From an uncultured Lachnospiraceae bacterium (GTDB lineage: Bacteria > Bacillota > Clostridia > Lachnospirales > Lachnospiraceae), in the NCBI GenBank assembly GCA_902788555.1, contig CADAKQ010000013.1:1-64000 (forward strand): a DNA stretch of 64,000 bases, in the 5' to 3' direction. The translations under genes were made by a program, and so were the position numbers. Positions within the stretch are counted from its first letter, which is position 1; every line of letters begins with the position of its first letter. This document shows, in pieces, positions 27,237-35,853 of the stretch. The notes beneath the pieces are model-generated. The model had not been told where the DNA came from. It did no database searches and saw only the letters and a list, made by a program, of their open reading frames with translations.

Positions 27237-27854
27237 ATGGGTAAAAAAACTATTATCACCATTGGAAGACAATTTGGAAGTAACGGACGTGAAATAGGCA
27301 GAAAGCTTGCTGAAAAGCTGGATTATGCATTTTATGACAAGGAATTACTCTATGAAACTGCCAAGAAAAGCGGTTTAAGCGAGAATTTGCTCAAAAGTCT
27401 TGACGAAAAGCCGTCAAAGAGCTTCCTCTACTCTCTCGTCATGGATCCATACAGCTACGGTTTTACAAGTACCGGATATCATGCAAATCTTAATCAACAG
27501 GCATTTCAGGCTACTTATGATACGATTAAAAGCATAGCTGAAGAAGGTCCTTGTGTATTCGTCGGTAGATGTGCGGATTATGCTTTAAGACATAACGAAA
27601 ATCTGGTTCGTATATTTATATTTGCTCCTCTTGAAAAGAGAATTGAAACAGTTTCAAAGCGTTTTGATTTATCGGAGGATAAGGCAAGAAGCCAGATAAT
27701 CAAGGAAGATAAAGGACGTGCATCCTATTACAATTATTATACCTCAAAGAAATGGGCCTCTCTTGACAGCTATGATATATTTGTAAACAGTAGCCTTATG
27801 GACATAGATAAAACTGTTGATTATATCATAGATATCATTAATAACATGAATTAA
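27237..27854 (+). CDS. Cytidylate kinase-like protein
   Basis: A 205-aa P-loop kinase of the cytidylate kinase-like family. G-R-Q-F-G-S-N-G-R-E-I-G (residues 10-21) is the nucleotide-binding loop of this branch. C-V-F-V-G-R-C-A-D-Y and an R-x-x-x-x-E-D-K-x-R lid follow. Members are common in Clostridia, often beside transporters or alone, and the natural substrate is not known. AAGGAGG precedes the ATG. It is one of two complete plus-strand genes in the right part of the window. Confidence 0.85.
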   Translation: MGKKTIITIGRQFGSNGREIGRKLAEKLDYAFYDKELLYETAKKSGLSENLLKSLDEKPSKSFLYSLVMDPYSYGFTSTGYHANLNQQAFQATYDTIKSIAEEGPCVFVGRCADYALRHNENLVRIFIFAPLEKRIETVSKRFDLSEDKARSQIIKEDKGRASYYNYYTSKKWASLDSYDIFVNSSLMDIDKTVDYIIDIINNMN

Positions 27855-27897
27855 AGTGCTGTTAGATAAAGTCATAAATTTTCAGCCGTTAGAACAA

Positions 27898-27960
27898 TAT
27901 AAAGGACAGATTCTTAATATAGCGTGAACGATATAGCTATACTAGTATCTGTCCTTTATA
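27898..27960 (+). terminator. Long inverted repeat after the kinase-like gene
   Basis: Perfect 14-bp arms (27898-27911 and 27947-27960, TATAAAGGACAGAT and its complement) enclose 35 nt that contain a smaller TATAGC/GCTATA stem. There is no T-tract behind it, so it may be a weak terminator, a transcript-stabilising stem or a small mobile-repeat remnant. Confidence 0.45.
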
Positions 27961-27977
27961 TAATTATTTGAAATTGT

Positions 27978-28037
27978 AAAAAAATAGTCGTACGCCTATA
28001 TTTTATAAAACATTTTACAAATTAAGCCGTACGGCTA
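27978..28037 (-). terminator. Terminator of the sorted surface protein gene
   Basis: Read on the minus strand, ATAGCCGTACG (ending at the gene's own stop) pairs with CGTACGACTAT with one mismatch, and the stem is followed by seven Ts (27978-27984). The start-side arm is itself part of a perfect palindrome AGCCGTACGGCT (28025-28036). Confidence 0.65.
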
Positions 28038-28805
28038 TATTAAGTGCTTTCTGATTTTCATATAAAGGGCTGCAAATGCTGAATATATAATAAGTATAGC
28101 TATTACACCCAAATTTAGCTTATCTCCTGTTTTTGGAACTTCAGCTATGGATGTATCTGTATTATCACCCTGTGCTTCATTTGACAAATAAAATGTATTG
28201 GTATCCGATGAAAAGGTTACAGATGACAGATTAAGATTAATAGCCGGACGCACGCCAAGCTTTTTAAACACATATGTGCCATATTCTTCCACGTTTCCGT
28301 TTTCGCCGTAGACACACGCTGCAACCATATCATGACTGCCGGCTGAATTAAGCCACCAATAATTGAAATCTGTTCCGGTATATTGGGAACATTTTAGTAC
28401 ATCGGAATTTAATTCTTTAGCTTGTTCGGTTGTAAGAAGAAACATACCATCACCATCTACTACGGTTTTTGCATCTGATGATATATTGTTATCAAAGTAA
28501 TTATTTACGGCAGCTTCTACTGTAGAACCGCTATATGTATTGTTTGAACCAAACTCTGATGCAACAACACATTCTTTTGAAAGTAACGTTACCGAACTAT
28601 CATCATAATCAATAAGATACCAGTCCTTTTCATCAAAGTGTACCACTTCACGGGTATTTTTAAGGCTTGTATAGCTCGCAGCTTCTTTGGCCATAGCCGG
28701 AAGTGCTGTTGACATAAAAGACATAATTATGGTAAATGAAAACACAATGCTAAATAATAGCACAATGCTAATTTTTTTCTTTCCGGTTACCGTCCTTTGC
28801 TTCAT
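28035..28805 (-). CDS. Secreted DUF6273-like protein with sortase-type C-terminus
   Basis: A surface protein of 256 aa. A Lys-rich start and a hydrophobic helix (about 12-33) form a signal peptide. The middle resembles DUF6273: W-Y-L-I-D-Y-D-D-S-S-V-T-L-L-S-K, W-W-L-N-S-A-G and G-V-R-P-A-I-N-L. The C-terminus has V-P-K-T-G-D, a hydrophobic helix and a basic tail, the layout of a sortase signal with Val in place of Leu. No sortase gene is in the window. The frame opens at 28841, but AAGGCGG before the second Met and a better signal peptide favour 28805. Confidence 0.75.
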   Translation of the reverse strand: MKQRTVTGKKKISIVLLFSIVFSFTIIMSFMSTALPAMAKEAASYTSLKNTREVVHFDEKDWYLIDYDDSSVTLLSKECVVASEFGSNNTYSGSTVEAAVNNYFDNNISSDAKTVVDGDGMFLLTTEQAKELNSDVLKCSQYTGTDFNYWWLNSAGSHDMVAACVYGENGNVEEYGTYVFKKLGVRPAINLNLSSVTFSSDTNTFYLSNEAQGDNTDTSIAEVPKTGDKLNLGVIAILIIYSAFAALYMKIRKHLI

Positions 28806-28895
28806 AAGAGACCGCCTTGTTACATTATCTCGATGCTTCATCTTAGTTATTCTATCTTATTATATAAATTTTACTTATTTTATTAATTTATTTCA

Positions 28896-30095
28896 TTACC
28901 TCGGCGCCATAAGCTTAGTAATCCCTGCTTTAAGCCCATCTATTGTAAGCGGATACATATCGTAAATCTCTGCTAAGGTTCGTTCTGATTCCATCCATGC
29001 AAGGTCGTTTAGCTTGCCGTGAAATCTCGGATTAAGCCATATGGCTTTCTTATATTTGTCGCGCAGAAGCTTGTTCCATTCATAACCGCTTCGTCCATCG
29101 TTAGGTCCGCGGTAATTGCCGTTTACATCAAATAATTCCTCGGGTGCCATCTGTGCATCACCTACGATTATAACCTTATAATCCTTGTCGGTATGTCTGA
29201 AAAGGTAATCCAGATCAACCCAATTTCCCATCTCACATTCCGCATCCTTATAGACTTTACTGTAGATACAGTTATGGAAATAATAGGTTTTTACGTCCTT
29301 GAAATGATTTGCCTTGTGAACTGCCTGAAATAAGTCATTACAAAGCTCAGAAAAAGGCATCATGGTTCCGCCACAGTCAAATAAAAGCAAAAGCTTGACG
29401 GAGTTCTTACGTGGTTTGTCAAATTCAAGCTTAAGATAGCCGCCGTTATTGCAGGTAGAATCTATGGTTTTATCAAGATCAAGCTCAGTTTTAGCCACAT
29501 CAAGCTTGGCTGAAAACTGTCTTAATCTTCTGAAAGCCATCTGAAACTGCCTTATATCAAGGGTTTTATCATGTCTGAAATCCTGATATTTACGCTCTCC
29601 CATTACCTGAAAGGCTGACTGCTGACCGGGATGTCCGCCGATACGAAGTCCGCCGGGATTACGTCCGCTGTGACCAAAGGCTGAACCTCCGCTGGTTCCA
29701 ATCCAGTAATTACCACCGTTATGCTCCTGATTTTGCTCGGTAACACGCTCGCGGTACATTCTCTTTGTTTCTGCCATATCACGCTTTTGTATATAGCTGT
29801 AGATATCGGCATTAAGCTTGGATGTGTCCATCTCACCCTTATCAAGGAATTTCATTATGATTTCCGGAGGCATCTCCATATCTATGTGAACATTTTTAAA
29901 ATATTCCATAAATGCCATATCGAACTTATCATAGTCGGATTCAGTTTTAACAAGTATCATTCTGCCGAGATTATAAAGTCCCTCAAGGGATGAATATGCA
30001 AGACCTTTGTCAAGTGCGTCCATGAAGGTTATCCATTCAGTTAAAGATACATTGAGCCCCTTATCCCGCAGAACATAGAGAAAATCAGTAAACAA
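28896..30095 (-). CDS. VWA (CoxE-like) protein paired with a MoxR ATPase
   Basis: A 399-aa protein with an N-terminal CoxE-like region and a C-terminal von Willebrand A domain. The MIDAS start is D240-C-G-G-T rather than D-x-S-x-S, a known style in this branch. The start codon is TTG at 30095, with GAGGAG at 30106-30111 in the right place. With the MoxR-type ATPase encoded upstream it should form a chaperone-like pair that remodels or inserts a metal into a client protein. The client is unknown and no obvious target enzyme is adjacent. Confidence 0.85.
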   Translation of the reverse strand: MFTDFLYVLRDKGLNVSLTEWITFMDALDKGLAYSSLEGLYNLGRMILVKTESDYDKFDMAFMEYFKNVHIDMEMPPEIIMKFLDKGEMDTSKLNADIYSYIQKRDMAETKRMYRERVTEQNQEHNGGNYWIGTSGGSAFGHSGRNPGGLRIGGHPGQQSAFQVMGERKYQDFRHDKTLDIRQFQMAFRRLRQFSAKLDVAKTELDLDKTIDSTCNNGGYLKLEFDKPRKNSVKLLLLFDCGGTMMPFSELCNDLFQAVHKANHFKDVKTYYFHNCIYSKVYKDAECEMGNWVDLDYLFRHTDKDYKVIIVGDAQMAPEELFDVNGNYRGPNDGRSGYEWNKLLRDKYKKAIWLNPRFHGKLNDLAWMESERTLAEIYDMYPLTIDGLKAGITKLMAPR

Positions 30096-30184
30096 TTAAT
30101 AAATTCTCCTCTAAAATCTTTTTTATAAAAAATATTAAACAAAAATCTTTTCAACTAAAATATTTTATCTTAAAATCTTTTATA

Positions 30185-31003
30185 CTAATATATTTTCTTT
30201 TTATTAACTATCTCAACATCCTCATCTTTCTTAATCAAAACACCAAGATAAGGAAGCTTGGTTCTTATTATTTCAGGGTCGATACCGCCTATGGTAAGTG
30301 CATTTAGCCAGTCTATAAGCTCAGATGTACTTGGTTTTTTCCTGACCTCCTTTATGCTTCTTATCCAATAAAAGGTATCCATAGCCTGCTTTAAAAGGTT
30401 TTCGTCTATATTGTCGAAATGAACTCTTACGATTTCATCCATTTCCTCCTTCTCAGGAAATGCAATATAATGGAATATACATCTTCTAAGAAATGCGTCA
30501 GGAAGCTCCTTTTCGGCATTTGAGGTTATGATTACAATAGGTCTTGTTTTAGCCTTTATGGTTTCCCTTGTTTCATGTATATAAAATTCCATCTTATCAA
30601 GCTCCCAAAGTAAGTCGTTAGGGAACTCAAGGTCTGCCTTATCAATTTCGTCTATAAGAAGGATTACCTGTTCCTCGGACTTAAATGCCTCACCGAGCTT
30701 ACCGAGCTTGATATATCTTTTTATATCATCCACGCCTTCCTCACCGAACTGGCTGTCATAAAGTCTTTGGATGGTATCATATACATAAAGTCCATCCTGA
30801 GCCTTTGTGGTTGATTTGATATTCCATATATAAAGAGGCATATTAAATGCCTGGCTTATAGCCTCTGCAAGCATGGTTTTTCCGGTTCCCGGTTCACCCT
30901 TTATAAGTAATGGCTTCTCTAAAGCTCTTGCAACATCAACCGCAGCCATAAGCTCCGGAGATGCAACATATTCCTTAGAACCCGTAAATTTCATTTCGTT
31001 CAT
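30185..31003 (-). CDS. MoxR-family AAA+ ATPase
   Basis: A 272-aa AAA+ ATPase. Walker A is G36-E-P-G-T-G-K-T43, Walker B is L-L-I-D-E-I-D-K, sensor 1 is T-S-N-A, and an arginine finger lies in F-L-R-R-C. The C-terminal lid is present. MoxR proteins act with VWA partners to mature or assemble other proteins. AAAGGAA before ATG 31003 selects that start over the longer frame from 31063. The VWA gene follows 89 bp later. Confidence 0.9.
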   Translation of the reverse strand: MNEMKFTGSKEYVASPELMAAVDVARALEKPLLIKGEPGTGKTMLAEAISQAFNMPLYIWNIKSTTKAQDGLYVYDTIQRLYDSQFGEEGVDDIKRYIKLGKLGEAFKSEEQVILLIDEIDKADLEFPNDLLWELDKMEFYIHETRETIKAKTRPIVIITSNAEKELPDAFLRRCIFHYIAFPEKEEMDEIVRVHFDNIDENLLKQAMDTFYWIRSIKEVRKKPSTSELIDWLNALTIGGIDPEIIRTKLPYLGVLIKKDEDVEIVNKKKIY

Positions 31004-31079
31004 ACTATAGTATTCCTTTCTTTTTTTGCATCGTACTTGATTTACGCTGATAAATAATATCATATATTAATGTTATTTT

Positions 31080-32321
31080 CTATTCTCTAACCTGTCCGTT
31101 TCCGTAGATTATATATTTAGTTGATGTAAGTGCCAAGAGTCCCATAGGACCGCGCGCGTGAAGCTTCTGGGTGGATATTCCGAGCTCAGCACCAAAACCA
31201 AACTCAAATCCATCGGTAAATCTTGTGGAAGCATTTACATATACGCAGGCTGAATCGATTTCGTCGAGAAATCTTTGGGCGTTTTCGTAGCTTTCTGTAA
31301 TTATTGCCTCTGAATGTCCGGTACTGTATTTGTTAATATGTTCGATTGCTTCATCTATGCTTTCTACCACCTTTGCCGAGATTATCTTGGCAAGATATTC
31401 GGTTCCGAAGTCTTCTTCGGTTGCAGGCTTAATATATGAAGATATGGATACAGATGCTTCATCGCCCCTTATCTCACAATCATTTGCAGAAAGCATATCA
31501 ACGATAAGAGGAATCGCTCTGTCGGCGATATCCTTATGTATTACTAAGGATTCACAGGCATTGCACACACCGAGTCTTTGAAGCTTGGCATTTTTAATAA
31601 TCGGAATAGCTTTATCAAGATCTGCCGAGCTGTCTATAAAAATGTGGCAATTTCCGGTACCTGTTTCGATTACCGGTATAGTTGCATTTTCGACAACGGT
31701 TCTGATAAGTCCTGCACCGCCTCGCGGAATAAGTAAATCTACATATTTATTAAGCTTCATAAATTGTCTTGCTATTTCTCTGTCTGTATTTTCTATAAGA
31801 TTTATCGCATCCTCGGTAATGCCTTCATTTTTTAAAACTTCTTTTATAACCCTTACAAGTGCGATATTGGAATTAATGCAATCACTTCCGCCTCTTAAAA
31901 TAATGGCATTTCCTGTTTTAAATGTAAGAGCAAATCCGTCAACCGTTACGTTAGGTCTTGATTCATATATAAAACCGATAACTCCCATAGGGACACGCTT
32001 TTGACCTATCATAAGACCGTTAGGACGTTTTTTCATGGATAATACTTCTCCTATCGGGTCATCTAAAGCTACTACTTCTCTCACGCCCTCTGCAATTCCT
32101 TCCAGTCTCTCTTTTGTAAGCTTAAGCCTGTCAAGAAGCGCTTCAGACATACCTTTATTTTTGGCATATTCCATATCTTTACTGTTTTCTGTAATTATTT
32201 CATTTGCATGCGCTACAAGTGCTTCGGCAACCTTAAGCAATGCATTATTTTTTTCATTTTGACCAAGCTTTGCCAAAAGTCTTGATGCAGCCTTGGCTTT
32301 TATTCCTAATTCTTCAAGCAT
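31080..32321 (-). CDS. proA: Glutamate-5-semialdehyde dehydrogenase (gamma-glutamyl phosphate reductase)
   Basis: Second step of proline synthesis, NADPH reduction of glutamyl-5-phosphate. It is 413 aa. The catalytic Cys is in G-V-C-N-A-C-E-S, with [14 protein letters not shown] near the nucleotide site. AAGGAG precedes the ATG. proB is upstream on the same strand, with DUF896 and fthC between, so proline synthesis is split within one transcript. Confidence 0.97.
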   Translation of the reverse strand: MLEELGIKAKAASRLLAKLGQNEKNNALLKVAEALVAHANEIITENSKDMEYAKNKGMSEALLDRLKLTKERLEGIAEGVREVVALDDPIGEVLSMKKRPNGLMIGQKRVPMGVIGFIYESRPNVTVDGFALTFKTGNAIILRGGSDCINSNIALVRVIKEVLKNEGITEDAINLIENTDREIARQFMKLNKYVDLLIPRGGAGLIRTVVENATIPVIETGTGNCHIFIDSSADLDKAIPIIKNAKLQRLGVCNACESLVIHKDIADRAIPLIVDMLSANDCEIRGDEASVSISSYIKPATEEDFGTEYLAKIISAKVVESIDEAIEHINKYSTGHSEAIITESYENAQRFLDEIDSACVYVNASTRFTDGFEFGFGAELGISTQKLHARGPMGLLALTSTKYIIYGNGQVRE

Positions 32322-32401
32322 ATTTTTTCTCCTTATATTATTTTTTAACGATTATTTCAAATTAGTGATTATCTCATATAAGTCCGTAAATCACTGAACT
32401 A

Positions 32402-32950
32402 TTACTTGATTATCCGATCTTCTGTCACAATTATTTCAGGCTTAATATCATAGACCTCAGTCGGTATATCCGGAAAAATCTGCAGCTCATAGCAAACTGC
32501 AACCGTGTGGCACTCGGGGTGCTCGGACAAATATTTGTCGTAATAGCCTCCGCCGTATCCGATTCTTTCTTTATCCTCCGAATATACGGCTCCGGGCATG
32601 ATAATAAGTGTGTTTTCATTTGGAACAAGCTGTCTATCCGAATCCGGCTCCATTATTCCAAAGGCACCGATTATAAGCTTAGTATTCGCATCATAGCTGT
32701 AAAACTCCATATGTTTATTTATCACTCTCGGAAGCCATACTCGTTTACCGTCTTTAAAGGAAGCTTCCATTAAGGAATCAAGATAAACCTCATTATTAAT
32801 GGACATATAAAGACAGATATCTGTAGTTTTTTCGTATACATCAAGCTCGATTACATCCTGACATATACCTCTTGATATATATTCTGCCTCTTTTTTATCA
32901 AGTGAATTTCTAAGAAATAAAACGCTCTCGCGTATATCCTTTTTTGTCAT
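32402..32950 (-). CDS. 5-formyltetrahydrofolate cyclo-ligase
   Basis: Turns 5-formyl-THF into 5,10-methenyl-THF with ATP. It is 182 aa. The signature G-Y-G-G-G-Y-Y-D-K-Y-L near residue 130 is diagnostic. The N-terminal segment (K-K-D-I-R-E-S-V, R-N-S-L) also fits. AGAGGT precedes the ATG. It lies between DUF896 and proA. Confidence 0.94.
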   Translation of the reverse strand: MTKKDIRESVLFLRNSLDKKEAEYISRGICQDVIELDVYEKTTDICLYMSINNEVYLDSLMEASFKDGKRVWLPRVINKHMEFYSYDANTKLIIGAFGIMEPDSDRQLVPNENTLIIMPGAVYSEDKERIGYGGGYYDKYLSEHPECHTVAVCYELQIFPDIPTEVYDIKPEIIVTEDRIIK

Positions 32951-32959
32951 AGCAAACCT

Positions 32960-33184
32960 CTACTGTTTTTTCCTGAGCGGTATATCCTTAACATGAGTTA
33001 TGGAACCGTCTTTTTCCTGAATATTTATATTGTCTAACTGAGCTTTTAAATTACCCTTAACACTATCTATGAATTCTCTTCTTAAAACTGCCTGCTCCTT
33101 TTTTTCTTTCTCAGTTAATCCCTCAGGTGTTTTGCTTTTATGAGCAAGCTCATTTATACGTTTAATCTTTTCGTCAGTCATCAT
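32960..33184 (-). CDS. DUF896 (YnzC-like) small protein
   Basis: A 74-aa helical, charged protein of the DUF896 family. I-x-R-I-N-E-L-A-x-K-x-K-x-x-G-L-T-x-x-E and E-Q-A-V-L-R-R-E-F-I-D are the conserved hairpin. Function is unknown; in B. subtilis one family member is an SOS-regulated gene. AGGAGTGA precedes the start; either of two consecutive ATGs may be used. Confidence 0.92.
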   Translation of the reverse strand: MMTDEKIKRINELAHKSKTPEGLTEKEKKEQAVLRREFIDSVKGNLKAQLDNINIQEKDGSITHVKDIPLRKKQ

Positions 33185-33250
33185 ATACTGTCACTCCTGA
33201 ATCTCACAACATATTTAATAAATACATTCGTTAAAATAACAAATTCAACT

Positions 33251-34102
33251 TTAATTCTTGTAACCCTTATTAACTATAAAATCAAAGGTATCAAATTTTT
33301 CGGAATCATGCGCTATAAATAAGGTTCCTACATCCTCGCCATCAATAAGCTTATTTATAACCTCCAGATCCTCAGCACTTAAGATTGCCATATCTGCACC
33401 TGAATCAGTCGCTATTCTTGCAGCAGAAATCTTGGTCGACATTCCGCCTGTTCCGTACATGGAAATAGCATCCTTAGCCATATCGTCTATTTTTTCATTA
33501 ATCTCTTCAACTACAGAAAGCTTCTTTGCAGTAGGATTTTTATGAGGATCATCAGTATAAAGACCATCTATGTCAGAAAGAATTATAAGTAAATCCGCTT
33601 TTATAAGATGCGCAACAATAGCCGAAAGAGTATCATTATCACCAAATTCTATTTCTTCAGTAGCAACCGTATCATTTTCATTTACGATAGGGATTATACC
33701 CTGCTGCAATATTTCATTTAAAGCATTTTCCGCATTTTGTCTTCTTTCATCATTGGTTATAGCATCAAAGGTTAAAAGTACCTGTGCAGCCAAATGATTG
33801 TATTCCATAAAAAGCTTCTGATACATCATCATAAGCTGAGCCTGTCCGACAGATGCACATGCCTGCTTTAAGGATACAGTCTTTGGCTTATAATTAAGCT
33901 TTAAGGTTTGTCTTCCTACTGCTATCGCACCGGACGAAACAAGTATTACATCCTTATCCTGATTTTTAAGATCGCAAATTATACGTACCAGCTTTTCCAT
34001 CCTTCTAAAATTTACAAGTCCTGTTTCATCATGCATAAGTGATGATGAACCAATCTTAATTACTATTTTTTTCTTATTCTTTAACTGTGCTCTAAAGTCC
34101 AT
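33251..34102 (-). CDS. proB: Glutamate 5-kinase, form without PUA domain
   Basis: First and feedback-controlled step of proline synthesis. It is 283 aa and comprises the amino acid kinase domain only; the C-terminal PUA domain of the E. coli enzyme is absent, as in many Firmicutes. K-I-G-S-S-S, the S-S-G-A-I-A-V-G segment, E-N-D-T-V-A and D-I-D-G-L-Y-T are the key motifs. AGAGG precedes the ATG. Confidence 0.96.
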   Translation of the reverse strand: MDFRAQLKNKKKIVIKIGSSSLMHDETGLVNFRRMEKLVRIICDLKNQDKDVILVSSGAIAVGRQTLKLNYKPKTVSLKQACASVGQAQLMMMYQKLFMEYNHLAAQVLLTFDAITNDERRQNAENALNEILQQGIIPIVNENDTVATEEIEFGDNDTLSAIVAHLIKADLLIILSDIDGLYTDDPHKNPTAKKLSVVEEINEKIDDMAKDAISMYGTGGMSTKISAARIATDSGADMAILSAEDLEVINKLIDGEDVGTLFIAHDSEKFDTFDFIVNKGYKN

Positions 34103-34134
34103 TATTATCCTCTTTCAAATTAATAACCTTTATA

Positions 34135-35853
34135 TTAATTATCCGATTTGTCTTCCAATAAATTATACAGATATCTTGCTGTAGCTTCTGCAACCTTAAT
34201 TCCGTCAACCGAAGCAGAGGTTATTCCTCCTGCATATCCGGCTCCTTCACCACACGGAAATATACCTGTGAGATTGCTCATAAAGCTGTCATCTCTGGGA
34301 AGCTTAACCGGCGATGATGTTCTTGTTTCAACACCTGATAAAACAGCATCATCACAGCCAAAGCCCGAAAGCTTATTATTAAAGCTGTCAATTGCTTCAA
34401 TTATAGCATTATTTACATATACTGGCAAACAGTTATTGATATTTCCGAAACAATATTTTCCTTTTATATCCGGCTTTATCTCACCAAATGATTCCGAAAT
34501 TCTGCCTGACTTGTAATCCTTAAAAAGCTGAACAGGAATTTTGCCCTTACCTTCTCGGTAAGCTGCCGCTTCATATTTTTCCTGAAATTTTACTCCTGCC
34601 AACACACCGAATTTTTCAAAACCTTCGGAGAAAAAATCCTCCGGTGTAACATTACATACTATAGCACTATTTGAGTTTCTTCCGTCCCTCTTGTGATTGC
34701 TCATACCGTTCACAACTGCCTGATTTGTGTCGGATGAAGCATTTACCACATATCCTCCGGGACACATACAAAAACTATAAACATTTCGGCCGTTTTCGGA
34801 ATGATATACTAATTTATAATCAGCAGTCGTAAGTTCATTTTCCTTATTGCTTATTCCGTATTGAGCTTCATTTATAAGCTCTGCAGGATGTTCAATCCTT
34901 ACACCTATTGCAAAAGGCTTAGGCTCCATATTAATTGATGTTTGCGAAAGATAGGAAAATGTATCTCTCGCACTGTGTCCTGTCGCAAGAATAAGTGCAT
35001 TTGTTTCAGTATAGCTTATTTTATTATCAATATTGGAAGTTATTTCAACTCTGATTTTATCTGCGCCTTGTGGTATATCTTTAGATTCATTATTTATGTA
35101 TGAAAAGCCGGTAAATTTTGAATTAAATAACACCCTGCCACCAAGCCTTTCTATTTCCCTTCGCATATTATACATAACATTTCGAAGTTCATTTGTTCCT
35201 ATATGCGGCTTAGAAAGAAAGCCAATATCCAAAGGAGCCCCAAAGCTTATAAAATCATCAATAACCGCACGTATTCTGCCATATTTATCCTTTACTCCGG
35301 TATTTAGTTTACCATCGGAAAAGGTTCCGGCTCCGCCTTCTCCAAAGGAAACATTCGATTCTGGATTTATGTCCTCGCCGTTCCAGAAGGCTTCGACATC
35401 CTTTACACGTTCAAAAACAGATTTGCCTCTTTCAAAAATTACAGGCTTAAAACCCATACGTGCAAGATAAAGTCCGGCAAAATATCCGGCCGGACCTGCT
35501 CCGATTATAACAGGAGACATATAAGTCTTATCTTTTAAATCGAAGTACGGAATCTTATATTCAGGATCATTAGTTGACATAATATTATTATTGTTGCGAT
35601 TATTTTTTAAAATTGTTTTTTCAAAAGAGGATTCAATATCCAAAGAAAGAATATACTGTAGGTTGTCTTTATCTCTTGCATCAATTGAAAGCCTGATTAG
35701 TTTTTTTATCTCAAAATCGTTAGTTTTAAGTATCTGTTTAAGCTTTTTATTTAATGCTTCACAGGCTTTAAGTTCTTTAAGATAATTACAGTCTCTGAGT
35801 TTGTTAATATTCAGTTTTTTTACGCTGATTTTTATCTGATTTAATCTTATCAT
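34135..35853 (-). CDS. FAD-dependent dehydrogenase-like protein (COG2509 type)
   Basis: A 572-aa flavoprotein. An N-terminal substrate-like cap (about 1-105) is followed by the dinucleotide-binding G-A-G-P-A-G-Y-F-A-G near 118 and F-G-E-G-G-A-G-T-F-S-D-G-K-L-N-T. The C-terminal G-E-G-A-G-Y-A-G-G-I-T-S-A is typical. The family is widespread in Firmicutes and its reaction is unknown. The start (35853) lies 50 bp inside the upstream flavoprotein gene. Confidence 0.85.
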   Translation of the reverse strand: MIRLNQIKISVKKLNINKLRDCNYLKELKACEALNKKLKQILKTNDFEIKKLIRLSIDARDKDNLQYILSLDIESSFEKTILKNNRNNNNIMSTNDPEYKIPYFDLKDKTYMSPVIIGAGPAGYFAGLYLARMGFKPVIFERGKSVFERVKDVEAFWNGEDINPESNVSFGEGGAGTFSDGKLNTGVKDKYGRIRAVIDDFISFGAPLDIGFLSKPHIGTNELRNVMYNMRREIERLGGRVLFNSKFTGFSYINNESKDIPQGADKIRVEITSNIDNKISYTETNALILATGHSARDTFSYLSQTSINMEPKPFAIGVRIEHPAELINEAQYGISNKENELTTADYKLVYHSENGRNVYSFCMCPGGYVVNASSDTNQAVVNGMSNHKRDGRNSNSAIVCNVTPEDFFSEGFEKFGVLAGVKFQEKYEAAAYREGKGKIPVQLFKDYKSGRISESFGEIKPDIKGKYCFGNINNCLPVYVNNAIIEAIDSFNNKLSGFGCDDAVLSGVETRTSSPVKLPRDDSFMSNLTGIFPCGEGAGYAGGITSASVDGIKVAEATARYLYNLLEDKSDN

